Shown here: positions 1 through 7,489 of the stretch, in pieces
Position numbering within the stretch: position 1 is the first letter of the stretch
How the letters are laid out: every line of letters begins with the position of its first letter
NCBI GenBank assembly: GCA_964580995.1
Contig: CAZOMV010000086.1
Span: 1-25,768, forward strand
Source of the DNA: JAKJEP01 sp964580995
GTDB lineage: Bacteria > Planctomycetota > Phycisphaerae > Sedimentisphaerales > SM23-30
DNA length: 25,768 bases
Direction: 5' to 3'
Made by a program: the position numbers and the translations under genes
Notes under the pieces: model-generated
Database searches by the model: none
Told to the model about the DNA's origin: nothing
Seen by the model: the letters and a program-made list of their open reading frames with translations, nothing else

Positions 1-2
1 TT

Positions 3-302
3 ACTATTTCGACTGCGGAAGAATTCGCCCATTATCTTCGCCGGGTGCAGGTTACTCCAAATGGTCATCCGAACACATCCAAGAGATCGCTTCGCGATAA
101 AGGTGTTATTTTTATCCTGGAAACTTGCCGGGCTTTGTTTAATTATGCGGCAAAACATCGCCACTTGCCCCCTTATCATGAGAATCCGTTTGCAGAACTA
201 AATCTGGGCCGCATTCCTATTGATGATGCTAAACCAATCGAACTATTTGCTCCCGAACAGGAGGAAGCTTTCTGGGGGGCCTGTGATAACTGGCAGTTAC
301 CG
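3..302 (+). pseudogene. Tyrosine recombinase/phage-type integrase, N-terminal core-binding fragment, truncated at both ends
   Basis: The frame is open from the left edge of the window, so the gene begins outside it. About 100 codons are visible. They read like the SAM-like core-binding domain of site-specific integrases, with a helix containing ETCRALFNYAAKHRHLP followed by NPFAEL and later EEAFWGACDNWQLP, which in intact integrases leads into the catalytic domain (TGLRPGE-type motif). That catalytic part is missing. At about 296-302 the sequence switches to an IS transposase in another reading frame, and the original frame then runs out of frame to 560 without meaning. The integrase was therefore inactivated by insertion or recombination. 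A GTG at 45 can be read as a start, but the homologous reading extends upstream of it. The family call is from memory of the pattern; confidence is moderate. Confidence 0.6.
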
Positions 303-658
303 AGGCGGAAGCGGCCTTCCGGATCCACAAAAGCGATTTGCAGATCCGCCCGATCTGGCATCAGAAGACCGAACGCGTGCAGGCACATATCCTGGTCTGT
401 TTCCTGGCGTATGTGCTGTGGAAGACTCTGGGGCAGATGTGCCATGCCGCGGGCCTGGGGGATGAGCCGCGGCGGGTGTTTGAAGAACTGGGCAAGATCC
501 GGGTGGTCGATGTGGTGCTGCCCACCCGGTCGGGACCTGCCATCCGCCGCCGCTGTGTGAGCCAGCCGACGGATCATCAGGCCGTTTTGCTGCAAAGACT
601 GGGCCTGATTCTGCCGAAAAATCTGCCGCTTGCCGGGCAGTTTTTGAAAAAAATGTAG
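290..658 (+). pseudogene. IS4/IS1634-type transposase, C-terminal remnant
   Basis: The frame opens after a TAA at 287-289 and ends at the TAG at 656-658. It begins with TEAEAAFRIHKSDLQIRPIW followed by HQKTERVQAHILVCFLAYVL. This is the conserved C-terminal block of IS4/IS1634-type DDE transposases, including the H/R-E-R-V-x-A-H-I segment and the hydrophobic FLAYVLWKTL helix. The catalytic DDE core upstream is absent, because the sequence 5' of this point is integrase. A TTG at 338 is not a real start. The element end lies about 50 bp downstream, at 707-724. A second scrap of the same family is on the minus strand near 20521-20710. The fragment cannot encode an active transposase. Confidence 0.75.
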
Positions 659-706
659 TGAAGACTTTCCGCGTTTTTACGCCAAAATCAACGTTTTTCA
701 CCCCTA

Positions 707-724
707 ACTGCGGAACTTGGGCTA
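707..724 (+). repeat. Right terminal inverted repeat of the IS4/IS1634-type remnant
   Basis: The 18 nt ACTGCGGAACTTGGGCTA are the exact reverse complement of 25715-25732. They sit 48 bp after the stop of the transposase remnant, the expected place for the right end of the element. The matching left end at the right edge of the window belongs to another copy in the same orientation. The exact outer boundary could be a base or two different. Confidence 0.6.
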
Positions 725-880
725 GCTAAAAATACTATTTGAAGCAAAAATGTTTTTACTTCTTACTATTGATGGCATTAATATGAAGTACCTGTTACAC
801 AAATTCAAGAAACCGTTTGGAAAATATATTGGTCTTGAATGTTAAATGGGAAATATCAGTCTAATAGGAAAGATACTGAA

Positions 881-2041
881 ATGAGTGGTTATCACCTTTT
901 ACCTCTTATGAGTTTTGCTATGTTGATGTTCAATTTTGTTACTCATGCCGAACAGGGAGTAAAGACCTTGCTTCTCATCCCTGTCAGTCAGGAAAATCTG
1001 CGCAATTCCGAGGGGGATATAATTGAACTCAAAGACGGACAACTCTGTTATGTCTATTCTCGTTTTAAAAATCTTGGTGGTATAGACCACTCGCAGGCGG
1101 ATCTGGCAATGCGTACTTCAGCGGACCAGGGATGTACCTGGAGTGAGGACCGAATCCTGGTCCCAAACGAAGGAAAATGCAACACTATGTCTGTCAGTAT
1201 CCTGCGCCTGAAAAATGGAGGGTTGCTCCTGTTTTATTTGCGAAAAGATTCACCGATGTATGACTGCAATTTATTCGTGCGGCGATCCTCAGATGAATTT
1301 AAAACCCTTAGTGATCCTGTGCGGGTAACCTTATTGGACGGATATCATGTTGTGAATAATGATCGTGTGATCCAACTATCCAGCGGGCGGATAATCGCTC
1401 CGGCAGTAATTCACACCGAATTTGACGAAACCGGAAAAAAGGTGATAAAAGGACCGGTCGAGGAGGTAGATTACAGCAAATTTATTTTTCAGGGAGTTCC
1501 ACTAATATATTATTCCGATGACAATGGTCGAACCTGGCAAAAAGACAATACCATTGTCATCCCGGCCTCGCAGCGAACCATAACCGACCCGGAAAACGGT
1601 GTAGTCGAATTAAAAGACGGCCGTCTCTGGATGTATATGCGCACCGCCCACGGCTTTCAGTACGGATGCTATTCAACCGACGGTGGTTTAAACTGGTCAC
1701 AGCCCAAACCGACCTCCCTGGCTTCGCCCTGCAGCCCGGCGACCATTGAACGAATCCCCTGGACCGGTGACCTGCTTTGTATCTGGAACGATCATTCCGG
1801 GTTGCATTCGTTCACACCCAACCAGCGAAATCCTCTTTGTGCGGCAATTAGTAAAGACGATGGCCTAACCTGGACTCCCTCTAAAATCATTGAAAATAAT
1901 CCCAATTACGATTATTGCTATACTTCTATTACCTTTCTAAGCGATCGCGTTATTCTATCTTATGATGAAGGTTATGGCGTCAAGATTGTGGCGATATCCA
2001 GAGATTGGCTTTATTCCGCCGATTCTGCCGATACCCATTAA
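881..2041 (+). CDS. Secreted sialidase-family (BNR/Asp-box) protein
   Basis: A 386-residue protein with an N-terminal signal peptide (hydrophobic LLPLMSFAMLMFNFVTHA). It has four Asp-box repeats of the form S-x-D-x-G-x-x-W at about residues 80-87, 212-219, 265-272 and 324-331, typical of a six-bladed beta-propeller of the BNR_2 sialidase family. The YMRT...FQYGCYSTDGG stretch resembles the conserved middle of these proteins. I chose ATG 881 rather than 839 because AGGAAAG at 867-873 is well spaced and the signal peptide starts there. Such enzymes remove terminal sialic acid or related sugars outside the cytoplasm. The classical FRIP motif is not visible, so true sialidase activity is uncertain and another glycosidase or lyase activity is possible. 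IS fragments lie on both sides, and it is separated from the other glycan genes. Confidence 0.82.
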   Translation: MSGYHLLPLMSFAMLMFNFVTHAEQGVKTLLLIPVSQENLRNSEGDIIELKDGQLCYVYSRFKNLGGIDHSQADLAMRTSADQGCTWSEDRILVPNEGKCNTMSVSILRLKNGGLLLFYLRKDSPMYDCNLFVRRSSDEFKTLSDPVRVTLLDGYHVVNNDRVIQLSSGRIIAPAVIHTEFDETGKKVIKGPVEEVDYSKFIFQGVPLIYYSDDNGRTWQKDNTIVIPASQRTITDPENGVVELKDGRLWMYMRTAHGFQYGCYSTDGGLNWSQPKPTSLASPCSPATIERIPWTGDLLCIWNDHSGLHSFTPNQRNPLCAAISKDDGLTWTPSKIIENNPNYDYCYTSITFLSDRVILSYDEGYGVKIVAISRDWLYSADSADTH

Positions 2042-2183
2042 ATTCGGAAAGGAAGTTGTGGGATAACCATAAAAATAAATCGCAGAGATTTTTGCTTTAT
2101 ATTGGATGCGTAGGTCGGGGGATTGATCTGATTTCCTCCTGTGCAGTATAAATATTGAACAGCCGTTAAAATATTTCTTTTTG

Positions 2184-2236
2184 GCCAAAATTCCGCAATA
2201 GTTGGCAAAATATATTTTTTTGAAAAAAATTGTCAA
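2184..2236 (+). mobile_element. Degenerate left end of an IS of the same type as at 25715
   Basis: This stretch closely resembles 25717-25768: TTCCGCA followed by a TAG, then TGGCAAAATA and a run of T, TG and A. Several substitutions separate the two, including in the terminal repeat (GCCAAAATTCCGCA here, GCCCAAGTTCCGCA there). No transposase coding sequence follows it, so it is a relic. Confidence 0.45.
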
Positions 2237-2504
2237 TGATTTTGGGGTAAAAACGGAGCCTGAAGGAGACAACGCAGTTGAAGTGAAGATATGGTCCCTT
2301 GAATCCATTCCGCCTACCGGATAATCCCGACATATCGTCGAGATGAATGGTGAGAGATATTGCTTCCAGGAGTCCATGAAAGCCTGGAATGATAAGAAAA
2401 AAAATCGGTTAAGAGCCTGTTGCATAACCCTGAAAATGAGTTGCATTCTGGCCGTGGAGGGGGTATCGTGTTGGTCGGTTACTCATGCAGGGAAAGGATT
2501 CGTG
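2237..2504. other. Gene-free stretch between IS relic and IS1182-type remnant
   Basis: Together with 2042-2183 this makes up the gap after the sialidase. I see no convincing gene. The part from about 2411 (beginning GAGCCTGTTGCATAACC) up to the transposase start looks like the non-coding left end of the IS1182-type element. An open frame continues upstream of the transposase start to 2343, but it lacks family resemblance. A minus-strand frame across 1955-2446 overlaps the sialidase and looks spurious. Confidence 0.35.
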
Positions 2505-3175
2505 ATGGCGTATAATTTTCACCCTATGGATCGGAAGCAGAAGTACCTGCTCCCGCCGAGTCTGGAGGACTGGCTGGGGGAAGGGCATCTGGTCTGGATG
2601 GTGCTGGAGGCGGTCGAGCAGATGGACCTAGTGGGCTTTTACCGGAGCTACCGGGAAGACGGCTGCGGCAACACGGCGTATCATCCGCGGATGATGCTGG
2701 CGTTGCTGTTATATGGCTACTGTCACGGGGAGCCGTCCAGCCGGCAGTTGGAGCGGTTTTGTCAGACGGATATTGCCTACCGGGCGATTACCATCAGTCA
2801 GTTTCCCGATCACAGTACGATAGCCCGGTTTCGCCAGAAACACCGCAAGGCCCTGCGGAGCTTATTCCTGGAGGTTTTGAAGTTATGTGCCCAGGCGGTG
2901 GTCAGTGCGGATCAGATTATTCTGGCGGCGGAAGTGGTGGAGCAGGCCAACGATCAAGTTTATTGCACCCGATGTTAGAGCAGGCCCGGATAAATGTGGA
3001 GGACGCGGGGTTTACCCATCCGATCACCAATACCACCTCCGATACCGGCTACGGCAATGAGAACGATTTGCGGAATGTACCCGCTGCCAGTCTGCAATTA
3101 TATGTGGCGACGCAAAAGAGTTGGAAGCAGCGAAAGCTGCAGCAGGAATCGCTGTCCCCTCGGGGCTGCATCCCG
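2505..3175 (+). pseudogene. IS1182-type transposase, internally deleted, frameshifted and truncated
   Basis: The start ATG 2505 has GGAAAGG at 2491-2497. The N-terminus (MAYNFHPMDRKQKYLLPPSL, then GEGHLVWMV, and YHPRMMLALLLYGYCHGEPS) is the DUF772 region of IS1182-family transposases, followed by ITISQFPDHSTIARFR. After LKLCAQA the protein jumps directly to VVSADQIILAAEVVEQANDQ, so the usual long middle segment is missing. This may have arisen by recombination across a repeated AQA coding stretch. A frameshift follows near 2957-2968: the first frame stops at 2978, while the homologous reading (HPMLEQARINVEDAGF ... ATQKSWKQRK) continues in the -1 frame. Homology ends at SPRGCIP, about 3175, where an unrelated gene tail begins. 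The gene is not functional. Confidence 0.78.
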
Positions 3176-3176
3176 G

Positions 3177-3406
3177 CGGTGGTGAATCATATTCCCGCCG
3201 GCAAACCTGAGCCTCCCACGATAACGCCGGCTCGCGACGTAACGATTACGGTTGCCTTGCCGGACTTCCTGCGTAATGTCACAGCTTGCGAAGTTACCGA
3301 AAATGGAATTGTTCCGTTCGATTGTTCAATCCGTGAAGATCAGGCGATACTGAAAATGGATGCTATAGAATCGGGACGTGTTTTTATTCTCCGCCACTTG
3401 CAATGA
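3177..3406 (+). pseudogene. Duplicated 3' end of the glycosidase-like gene found at 22665-25619
   Basis: About 76 codons repeat the C-terminus of the last large gene, from VVNHIPAGKPEPPTITPARD to the stop. By eye there are only a few changes, including D for H after SIRE and RHLQ for HRVQ at the very end. The tail is in frame with the second reading frame of the transposase remnant, giving a chimeric open frame 2759-3406, most likely by chance. There is no start of its own. It marks a past recombination or deletion that joined a second copy of the gene to the IS. Confidence 0.85.
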
Positions 3407-3443
3407 ATGAGATCATATGGCAACCTGTGCCGTTTGGGTTCTA
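3177..3443 (+). repeat. 267-bp direct repeat, copy 1
   Basis: It matches 25390-25656 with six substitutions counted by eye and no gaps. It covers the last 230 bp of coding sequence plus 37 bp of 3' flank (through GTTTGGGTTCTA). Sequence outside the repeat differs on both sides. Confidence 0.9.
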
Positions 3444-3909
3444 TAGAAATACGACCGCCGGCGTCGGGTTAAGTTGCGGAAAATCCCGGTTTGCTCCTGT
3501 GGGGTGAGGGGGGAGTTTGCCCCGAACAGGCCAAATCCAGCCATTTTACGCCCCTTCCGCGAAATTTTCCCTCCGCCATGAATATCAACATCCCCATGAA
3601 ATATGCGAGTTAAGGATTACACCCTTAATAATTTCACTCATTTTGGCGACTTACTGATATTTGCATAACCTTTGATAGATGTAAATTCTTACAAAAAACC
3701 GTTTGCTGGACAACTGTATATTTGAAACAAGCTACATAAATATCTATAAATAAATGAATTGTAAATTATAATTTTTTTATTGACAAATAAGTAAATTTTT
3801 GATACTCTTCACAAGACATTAAGACGATAGGATATGGTGTTCAAGAGACATTGACATCGAAAGACTATAAGGTCCGATAAATAATAAGTTTATATAAAAA
3901 GGTTAAACC
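3444..3909. other. Intergenic region upstream of the GntR regulator
   Basis: Bases 3444-3600 are GC-rich and have no convincing gene; they may be further transposon debris, but I could not match them to anything else in the window. Bases 3700-3900 are strongly AT-rich and hold the probable promoter of the regulator (separate entry). No RNA gene or clear terminator was recognised. Confidence 0.4.
3780..3808 (+). promoter_or_regulatory. Candidate sigma-70 promoter for the GntR gene
   Basis: A perfect -35 box TTGACA (3780-3785) and a 17-nt spacer precede TACTCT (3803-3808), which keeps the key T, A and final T of the -10 and has an upstream TGn extension (3800-3802). It lies about 100 bp before the ATG at 3910 in an AT-rich stretch. 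This is a pattern match only. Confidence 0.42.
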
Positions 3910-4734
3910 ATGACGAAAGAATCCTCTTTTATAAACAAGAATCACAAACCGGCAAATCCAGTAGAGCATCAGGTAGTTTTGACTCCCAAGACAAATCAAC
4001 AAGCCACCAAAGGGGTTTCGCCTTTTACTCCTAATTTGTCTCACGGATTACTGATCGACTCCAACAAGGCCGAGCGAATCATACCTGCTTTGGTAGAGTG
4101 CATTGACCGAACGGGGCTGGGCAACGGTGACAAACTCCCTACCGAAAAAGACCTCTGCCAGATGCTTGGCGTGGGCAACACCTCTCTGCGAGAAGCCTTG
4201 ATTATCTTGCGTACCCTGGGAATTGTCGAAGTCCGGCATGGCTCAGGCTGGTATGTGGGAAAATTTGATCCGACCAAAAGTTTAAGTTTTTTGGCAGCCT
4301 TACTTCCCAAATTTATAGGCGCAAACTACAATGATATTATGCAATCCCGTTTGAATACAGAACCCATAATAGCCAGACTGGCAGCCCAAAATATTACGGA
4401 AAAGGGACTCCATCAGTTAGAGCAAACGTTATTGAAAATGGAGAAAAATGCAGACGATCGATTTATGGGTGAATTTGGGCAGGAAGACAAAACTTTTCAC
4501 GATATTTTGGGGCAGGAATGCGGCAATAGTATTTTTACTCTGCAGAGTTCCATCCTGACGGGCATATTCTATACCGTTCAATGGGTTTTACCCCAAGGGC
4601 ACTATCAAGAACGAATTCAGCAGCACAAAAAGATATACGAAGCCATTCAGGTTAAAGACGGGGATCGTGCGGAACTGGCGATGAAAGAGCATCTCACGGA
4701 TGCCTGGGAATTTCTCAAATCCCATCAGCGATAG
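3910..4734 (+). CDS. GntR-family (FadR/FCD) transcriptional regulator
   Basis: A 274-residue cytoplasmic DNA-binding protein. The winged-helix domain spans about residues 60-120 and carries the GntR signature GDKLPTEKDLCQMLGVGNTS, then LREALIILRTLGIVEVRHGSGWYV. The FCD effector domain follows, with the metal-binding pattern D193-x3-H197, H239 and H261 (KTFHDIL, QQHKKIYEAI, MKEHL). These regulators usually repress sugar-acid or organic-acid catabolic genes and release DNA on binding a pathway metabolite. About 50 polar residues precede the DNA-binding domain, longer than usual for the family. ATG 3910 is the first plausible start, with a weak AAAAAGG upstream. Its place directly upstream of the secreted-protein and catabolic genes suggests it controls them; the effector is unknown. 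Confidence 0.9.
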   Translation: MTKESSFINKNHKPANPVEHQVVLTPKTNQQATKGVSPFTPNLSHGLLIDSNKAERIIPALVECIDRTGLGNGDKLPTEKDLCQMLGVGNTSLREALIILRTLGIVEVRHGSGWYVGKFDPTKSLSFLAALLPKFIGANYNDIMQSRLNTEPIIARLAAQNITEKGLHQLEQTLLKMEKNADDRFMGEFGQEDKTFHDILGQECGNSIFTLQSSILTGIFYTVQWVLPQGHYQERIQQHKKIYEAIQVKDGDRAELAMKEHLTDAWEFLKSHQR

Positions 4735-4815
4735 AAAAACGATAAAAAAACAGGCAGCGGAGAATAGAGCATGGAATCGGAAAAATCATGAGGAAAAATT
4801 AAACGCGGTAAAAAA

Positions 4816-4855
4816 GTGAACCAGCGATAACTTTTGCGGGCTGCCGCTGGCTCAC
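4816..4855 (+). terminator. Stem-loop after the GntR gene
   Basis: GTGAACCAGCG (4816-4826) pairs with CGCTGGCTCAC (4845-4855): 11 positions with one mismatch and an 18-nt loop. Only a weak ATTTATT follows, so it could be a terminator of the regulator gene or a leader structure. The rest of 4735-5055 holds no gene I can see. A strong AAAGGAGGTGA at 4963-4973 is not followed by a usable start codon. Confidence 0.4.
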
Positions 4856-5055
4856 ATTTATTAAGCTGGGATTTGGATGCCCGCGCCTAATGTATGTCAA
4901 ATCATAGGAGAAATCCCGGAAAAGGCAATTCAAATTTGTTTCAGGTAGTATTGATACAGCAGAAAGGAGGTGAGCAGGGGCGGTAGTTTCGTTGTTTCAG
5001 GGTAGATAGGAAATACAAAATGTTGCGGATTAGTACAAGTTTAAGGAGAAAGCAA

Positions 5056-7293
5056 ATGCGAACGAAAATGATGGGAATGTTATCTTTACTGGTAGTGGCA
5101 GGTTTTTCCGTGAGCCTGCAGGCGCAAACCTGGAGTGCTTACGATCAATTTGACACAATAAATCCCGGTGGCGGCGTGAATGCCTGGCAATATGGATGGT
5201 ATGAGACGAACTCCTCCTCGGCTTATACTAAGTATAATGACCTTTTTGACGGTACGCTCTGGGGTGGTCCTGCCACGAATAAAATTCACGGCATGTTTGA
5301 CAATCAGGGTGATCCCTATGGCAGCATTCACTGCAATTTTGGCGCGGCCATTGACAGGTCTGGCTGGCCCAGTGGGATGTACTGGAATGCGTACTCCGTG
5401 ACGATGCAGACCATGAACGCCGTTAGTCCCGTAGTACGATGGACGGCACCCTGGAGTGGTGTGTACCAGGTTAACATCGTTTTAGAGCACAACAGCTCGG
5501 CAGCCGGCGTGGTAACCGGTGTCCAGGTTTTGTTGAATGGCTCTGTAGTCGATTCCGGAACCATTAGTGGTTTTAAAAGCGGCCCGGAAAATTTTTTGAA
5601 TTACAGCGGTACCCTTTTCCTGTCTATGGGTGATTACCTGGAAGCCGGGATCGATGGTCCGGTGAGAAGTAATTGGAGCCGGGTGGCACTGACCTTTGAT
5701 GTTACTTTTGTAGCTGTGGACCCGAATGATCTGCCCGCTCCGACGATGAATCTGGTAATGCAACTGGACGCGTCCGCGGGCGTGAAAGATCCCAATGGAC
5801 TGGCTATCGGATATGGTGAAGCGGTGGGAATCTGGGAGGATCAATCCTCCGGCGGATTGCTTGACGCGATGACGGAATGGGGTACTCCCACGCGGGAAAG
5901 CGGGACATTCCCCGGCGGTTCGTTCGATGTGATTCGATTTACGGGCGATGACGGTCTGGTAATTTACAATCTGAGGGATCCTAACATTAACCCGGCTGTT
6001 TATGATAAAAATGATCCCAATGATTTCGGACTTCTGGGATTGAAAACCATGACGGTGTATGTGGTCGGCAAGATCAATCAAGATCTTAGCACCCGCCAGG
6101 CCTTCTTTTCAAACTGGAGTGCCAATAAAGGCTATGTACTGGGGATTTCCGATGTTTTGCCGGACTATGTCAAATTCTGGACCAATGGCAGCGAGATGCG
6201 TTCCAGTGGTCTGATGAATGATACCAGCCGTTATTATTTGCTGGCAGGTACCTTAACGCAAATTTCGGGCAAAAAGCTATACATCAATGATTGTCTGGAT
6301 GCGGAATCTTTTGGCGGCACCTCATATAATGATTCCATGATCGTGAGTGTGGGTGCTCTGGGGGATGGCAGCCAGTTCTTACAGGGTGACATCGCGGAGA
6401 TTCGCGTGTATGACGGCTTCATTGAATCGACTCACACCGGTGTGGTCAATGAGTTGTCTGCCAAATATGGACTGAATCGGGAATGTCTCGGCGGGCCGAA
6501 TCCGGACAAGGTCGTTCTGTCGGCTCTTACCTTTTATGGCGCGACCACCAACGGTACGGTTCGAGAGGCAGAACGCTGGAATACCTTGTGGCAGGATGGG
6601 GCGTGGGATGTGGCATTGGCCGACGGTACGGTGGCGGAACTGGCTGCAATTCCAGATCCAAACAATTTTCCAGTTTTGAATGTATATGACAATATGAATA
6701 TTTATGTGCAGATGGAAAAAGGCCAGGAATATACCTTCTCCTGGGTGAATGCCCGTCCTGCCAGTACGTCTGATCAGTATTATGGCATGAATTTCTTCTT
6801 CGATAATGCGGAGAAAGTCAGCCAGCCGCATGGTATCTCCGTTTATGCCAATATGTTCGATGTGGCGGATACTGAGCAGCCGGGATTTCTGCCCAACAGC
6901 AGTACTACGATGGGGTGGCCGATTACCAGTGTAAATGGCGCCGGCACGCTGCTCTATAAAGATTTTGTTAAGGGACTGGCCGTGACGCTGACCAACTGGG
7001 TGACGTATCACGAAAATATATTTAATCTGGACTTGATTACCCGGCAGACTATCATTCCGGGTGTGGACACCCATCCGCTTACCGGGCCGGACGGAGAATA
7101 CGATCAGCTCGGGCAGTTTACCCTGCGGGTGGACCCTTACACTGCTACCTGTGACGACCTGCTCGCCCTGGGCGATGACTATTTATTCATGGACTTCAAC
7201 AAGGATTGCTACGTCAATCTGGAAGATTTCGCCCAGTTCGCCACGGATTGGCTGAAGTGCAATGATCCGGCCAACGCCGGTTGTACGGATTAA
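5056..7293 (+). CDS. Secreted multidomain protein: shared beta module, LamG-like domain, GH36-type N-module, dockerin-like tail
   Basis: 745 residues. I chose ATG 5056 over 5020 because AAGGAG (5043-5048) lies 7 nt upstream and a clean signal peptide starts there (MRTKMMGMLSLLVVAGFSVS, cleaved near LQA-Q). Residues 25-217 are a beta-rich module also found in the next two proteins. Residues 230-480 resemble a LamG/concanavalin-like domain (LVMQLDASAG ... VGIWEDQSSGG ... EIRVYDGFI). Residues 486-698 match the N-terminal module of the GH36 enzyme at 12818 (both have TTMGWP/PTMGWP and GQFTLRV/GQFTLEV). Residues 699-745 are a dockerin-like tail (MDFNKDCYVNLEDFAQFATD, then WLKCNDP). No catalytic residues are evident, so it is probably a carbohydrate-binding or surface protein. 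The function is not known. Confidence 0.85.
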   Translation: MRTKMMGMLSLLVVAGFSVSLQAQTWSAYDQFDTINPGGGVNAWQYGWYETNSSSAYTKYNDLFDGTLWGGPATNKIHGMFDNQGDPYGSIHCNFGAAIDRSGWPSGMYWNAYSVTMQTMNAVSPVVRWTAPWSGVYQVNIVLEHNSSAAGVVTGVQVLLNGSVVDSGTISGFKSGPENFLNYSGTLFLSMGDYLEAGIDGPVRSNWSRVALTFDVTFVAVDPNDLPAPTMNLVMQLDASAGVKDPNGLAIGYGEAVGIWEDQSSGGLLDAMTEWGTPTRESGTFPGGSFDVIRFTGDDGLVIYNLRDPNINPAVYDKNDPNDFGLLGLKTMTVYVVGKINQDLSTRQAFFSNWSANKGYVLGISDVLPDYVKFWTNGSEMRSSGLMNDTSRYYLLAGTLTQISGKKLYINDCLDAESFGGTSYNDSMIVSVGALGDGSQFLQGDIAEIRVYDGFIESTHTGVVNELSAKYGLNRECLGGPNPDKVVLSALTFYGATTNGTVREAERWNTLWQDGAWDVALADGTVAELAAIPDPNNFPVLNVYDNMNIYVQMEKGQEYTFSWVNARPASTSDQYYGMNFFFDNAEKVSQPHGISVYANMFDVADTEQPGFLPNSSTTMGWPITSVNGAGTLLYKDFVKGLAVTLTNWVTYHENIFNLDLITRQTIIPGVDTHPLTGPDGEYDQLGQFTLRVDPYTATCDDLLALGDDYLFMDFNKDCYVNLEDFAQFATDWLKCNDPANAGCTD

Positions 7294-7308
7294 ATGTATG
7301 TTTACTCA

Positions 7309-7349
7309 TGTCTCGAACGGGCCGGTGAACGAGCCGGCCCGTTCGGACA
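7309..7349 (+). terminator. GC-rich hairpin after the LamG-like gene
   Basis: CGAACGGGCCGG (7314-7325) pairs perfectly with CCGGCCCGTTCG (7334-7345) around an 8-nt loop. TGTC/GACA extends the stem by four pairs with one bulged T at 7313. It lies 20 bp after the stop. No T-run follows, so it may act as a transcript-end or stabilising hairpin. Confidence 0.65.
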
Positions 7350-7450
7350 AACGTAAATGAAAGGATGTGATAACGAGAAAGAGGAATATGGCGTAGAACT
7401 TTGTGTGTGTTTTTCGTGTGCGTATTTACTTGTTTTATGATTTTTTAGAA

Positions 7451-7481
7451 ATTGACAAAGCGGGGAGCTTGTCAATGGAGG
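7451..7481 (+). promoter_or_regulatory. Inverted repeat touching the ribosome-binding site of the next gene
   Basis: ATTGACAAAGC (7451-7461) pairs with GCTTGTCAAT (7467-7476) around GGGGA, with one bulged A. The GGAGG ribosome-binding site starts at the very next base (7477-7481). It could be an operator for a repressor or an RNA hairpin that limits ribosome access. The left arm also contains TTGACA, but no good -10 box follows. Confidence 0.4.
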
Positions 7482-7489
7482 AAATGAAA

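Noticed and set aside
45..560. 171-codon frame as a single complete gene
   Set aside because: Only the first part (to about 302) is integrase-like; the rest is the transposase region read out of frame.
2759..3406. Frame taken as one novel fusion protein
   Set aside because: It consists of out-of-frame transposase (to about 2965), in-frame transposase remnant, and a duplicated gene tail; there is no credible start or ribosome site.
3444..3600. Possible C-terminal coding remnant of the IS1182-type element
   Set aside because: A short arginine-rich open stretch exists, but I could not match it to the transposase family and it has no continuity with the remnant upstream.
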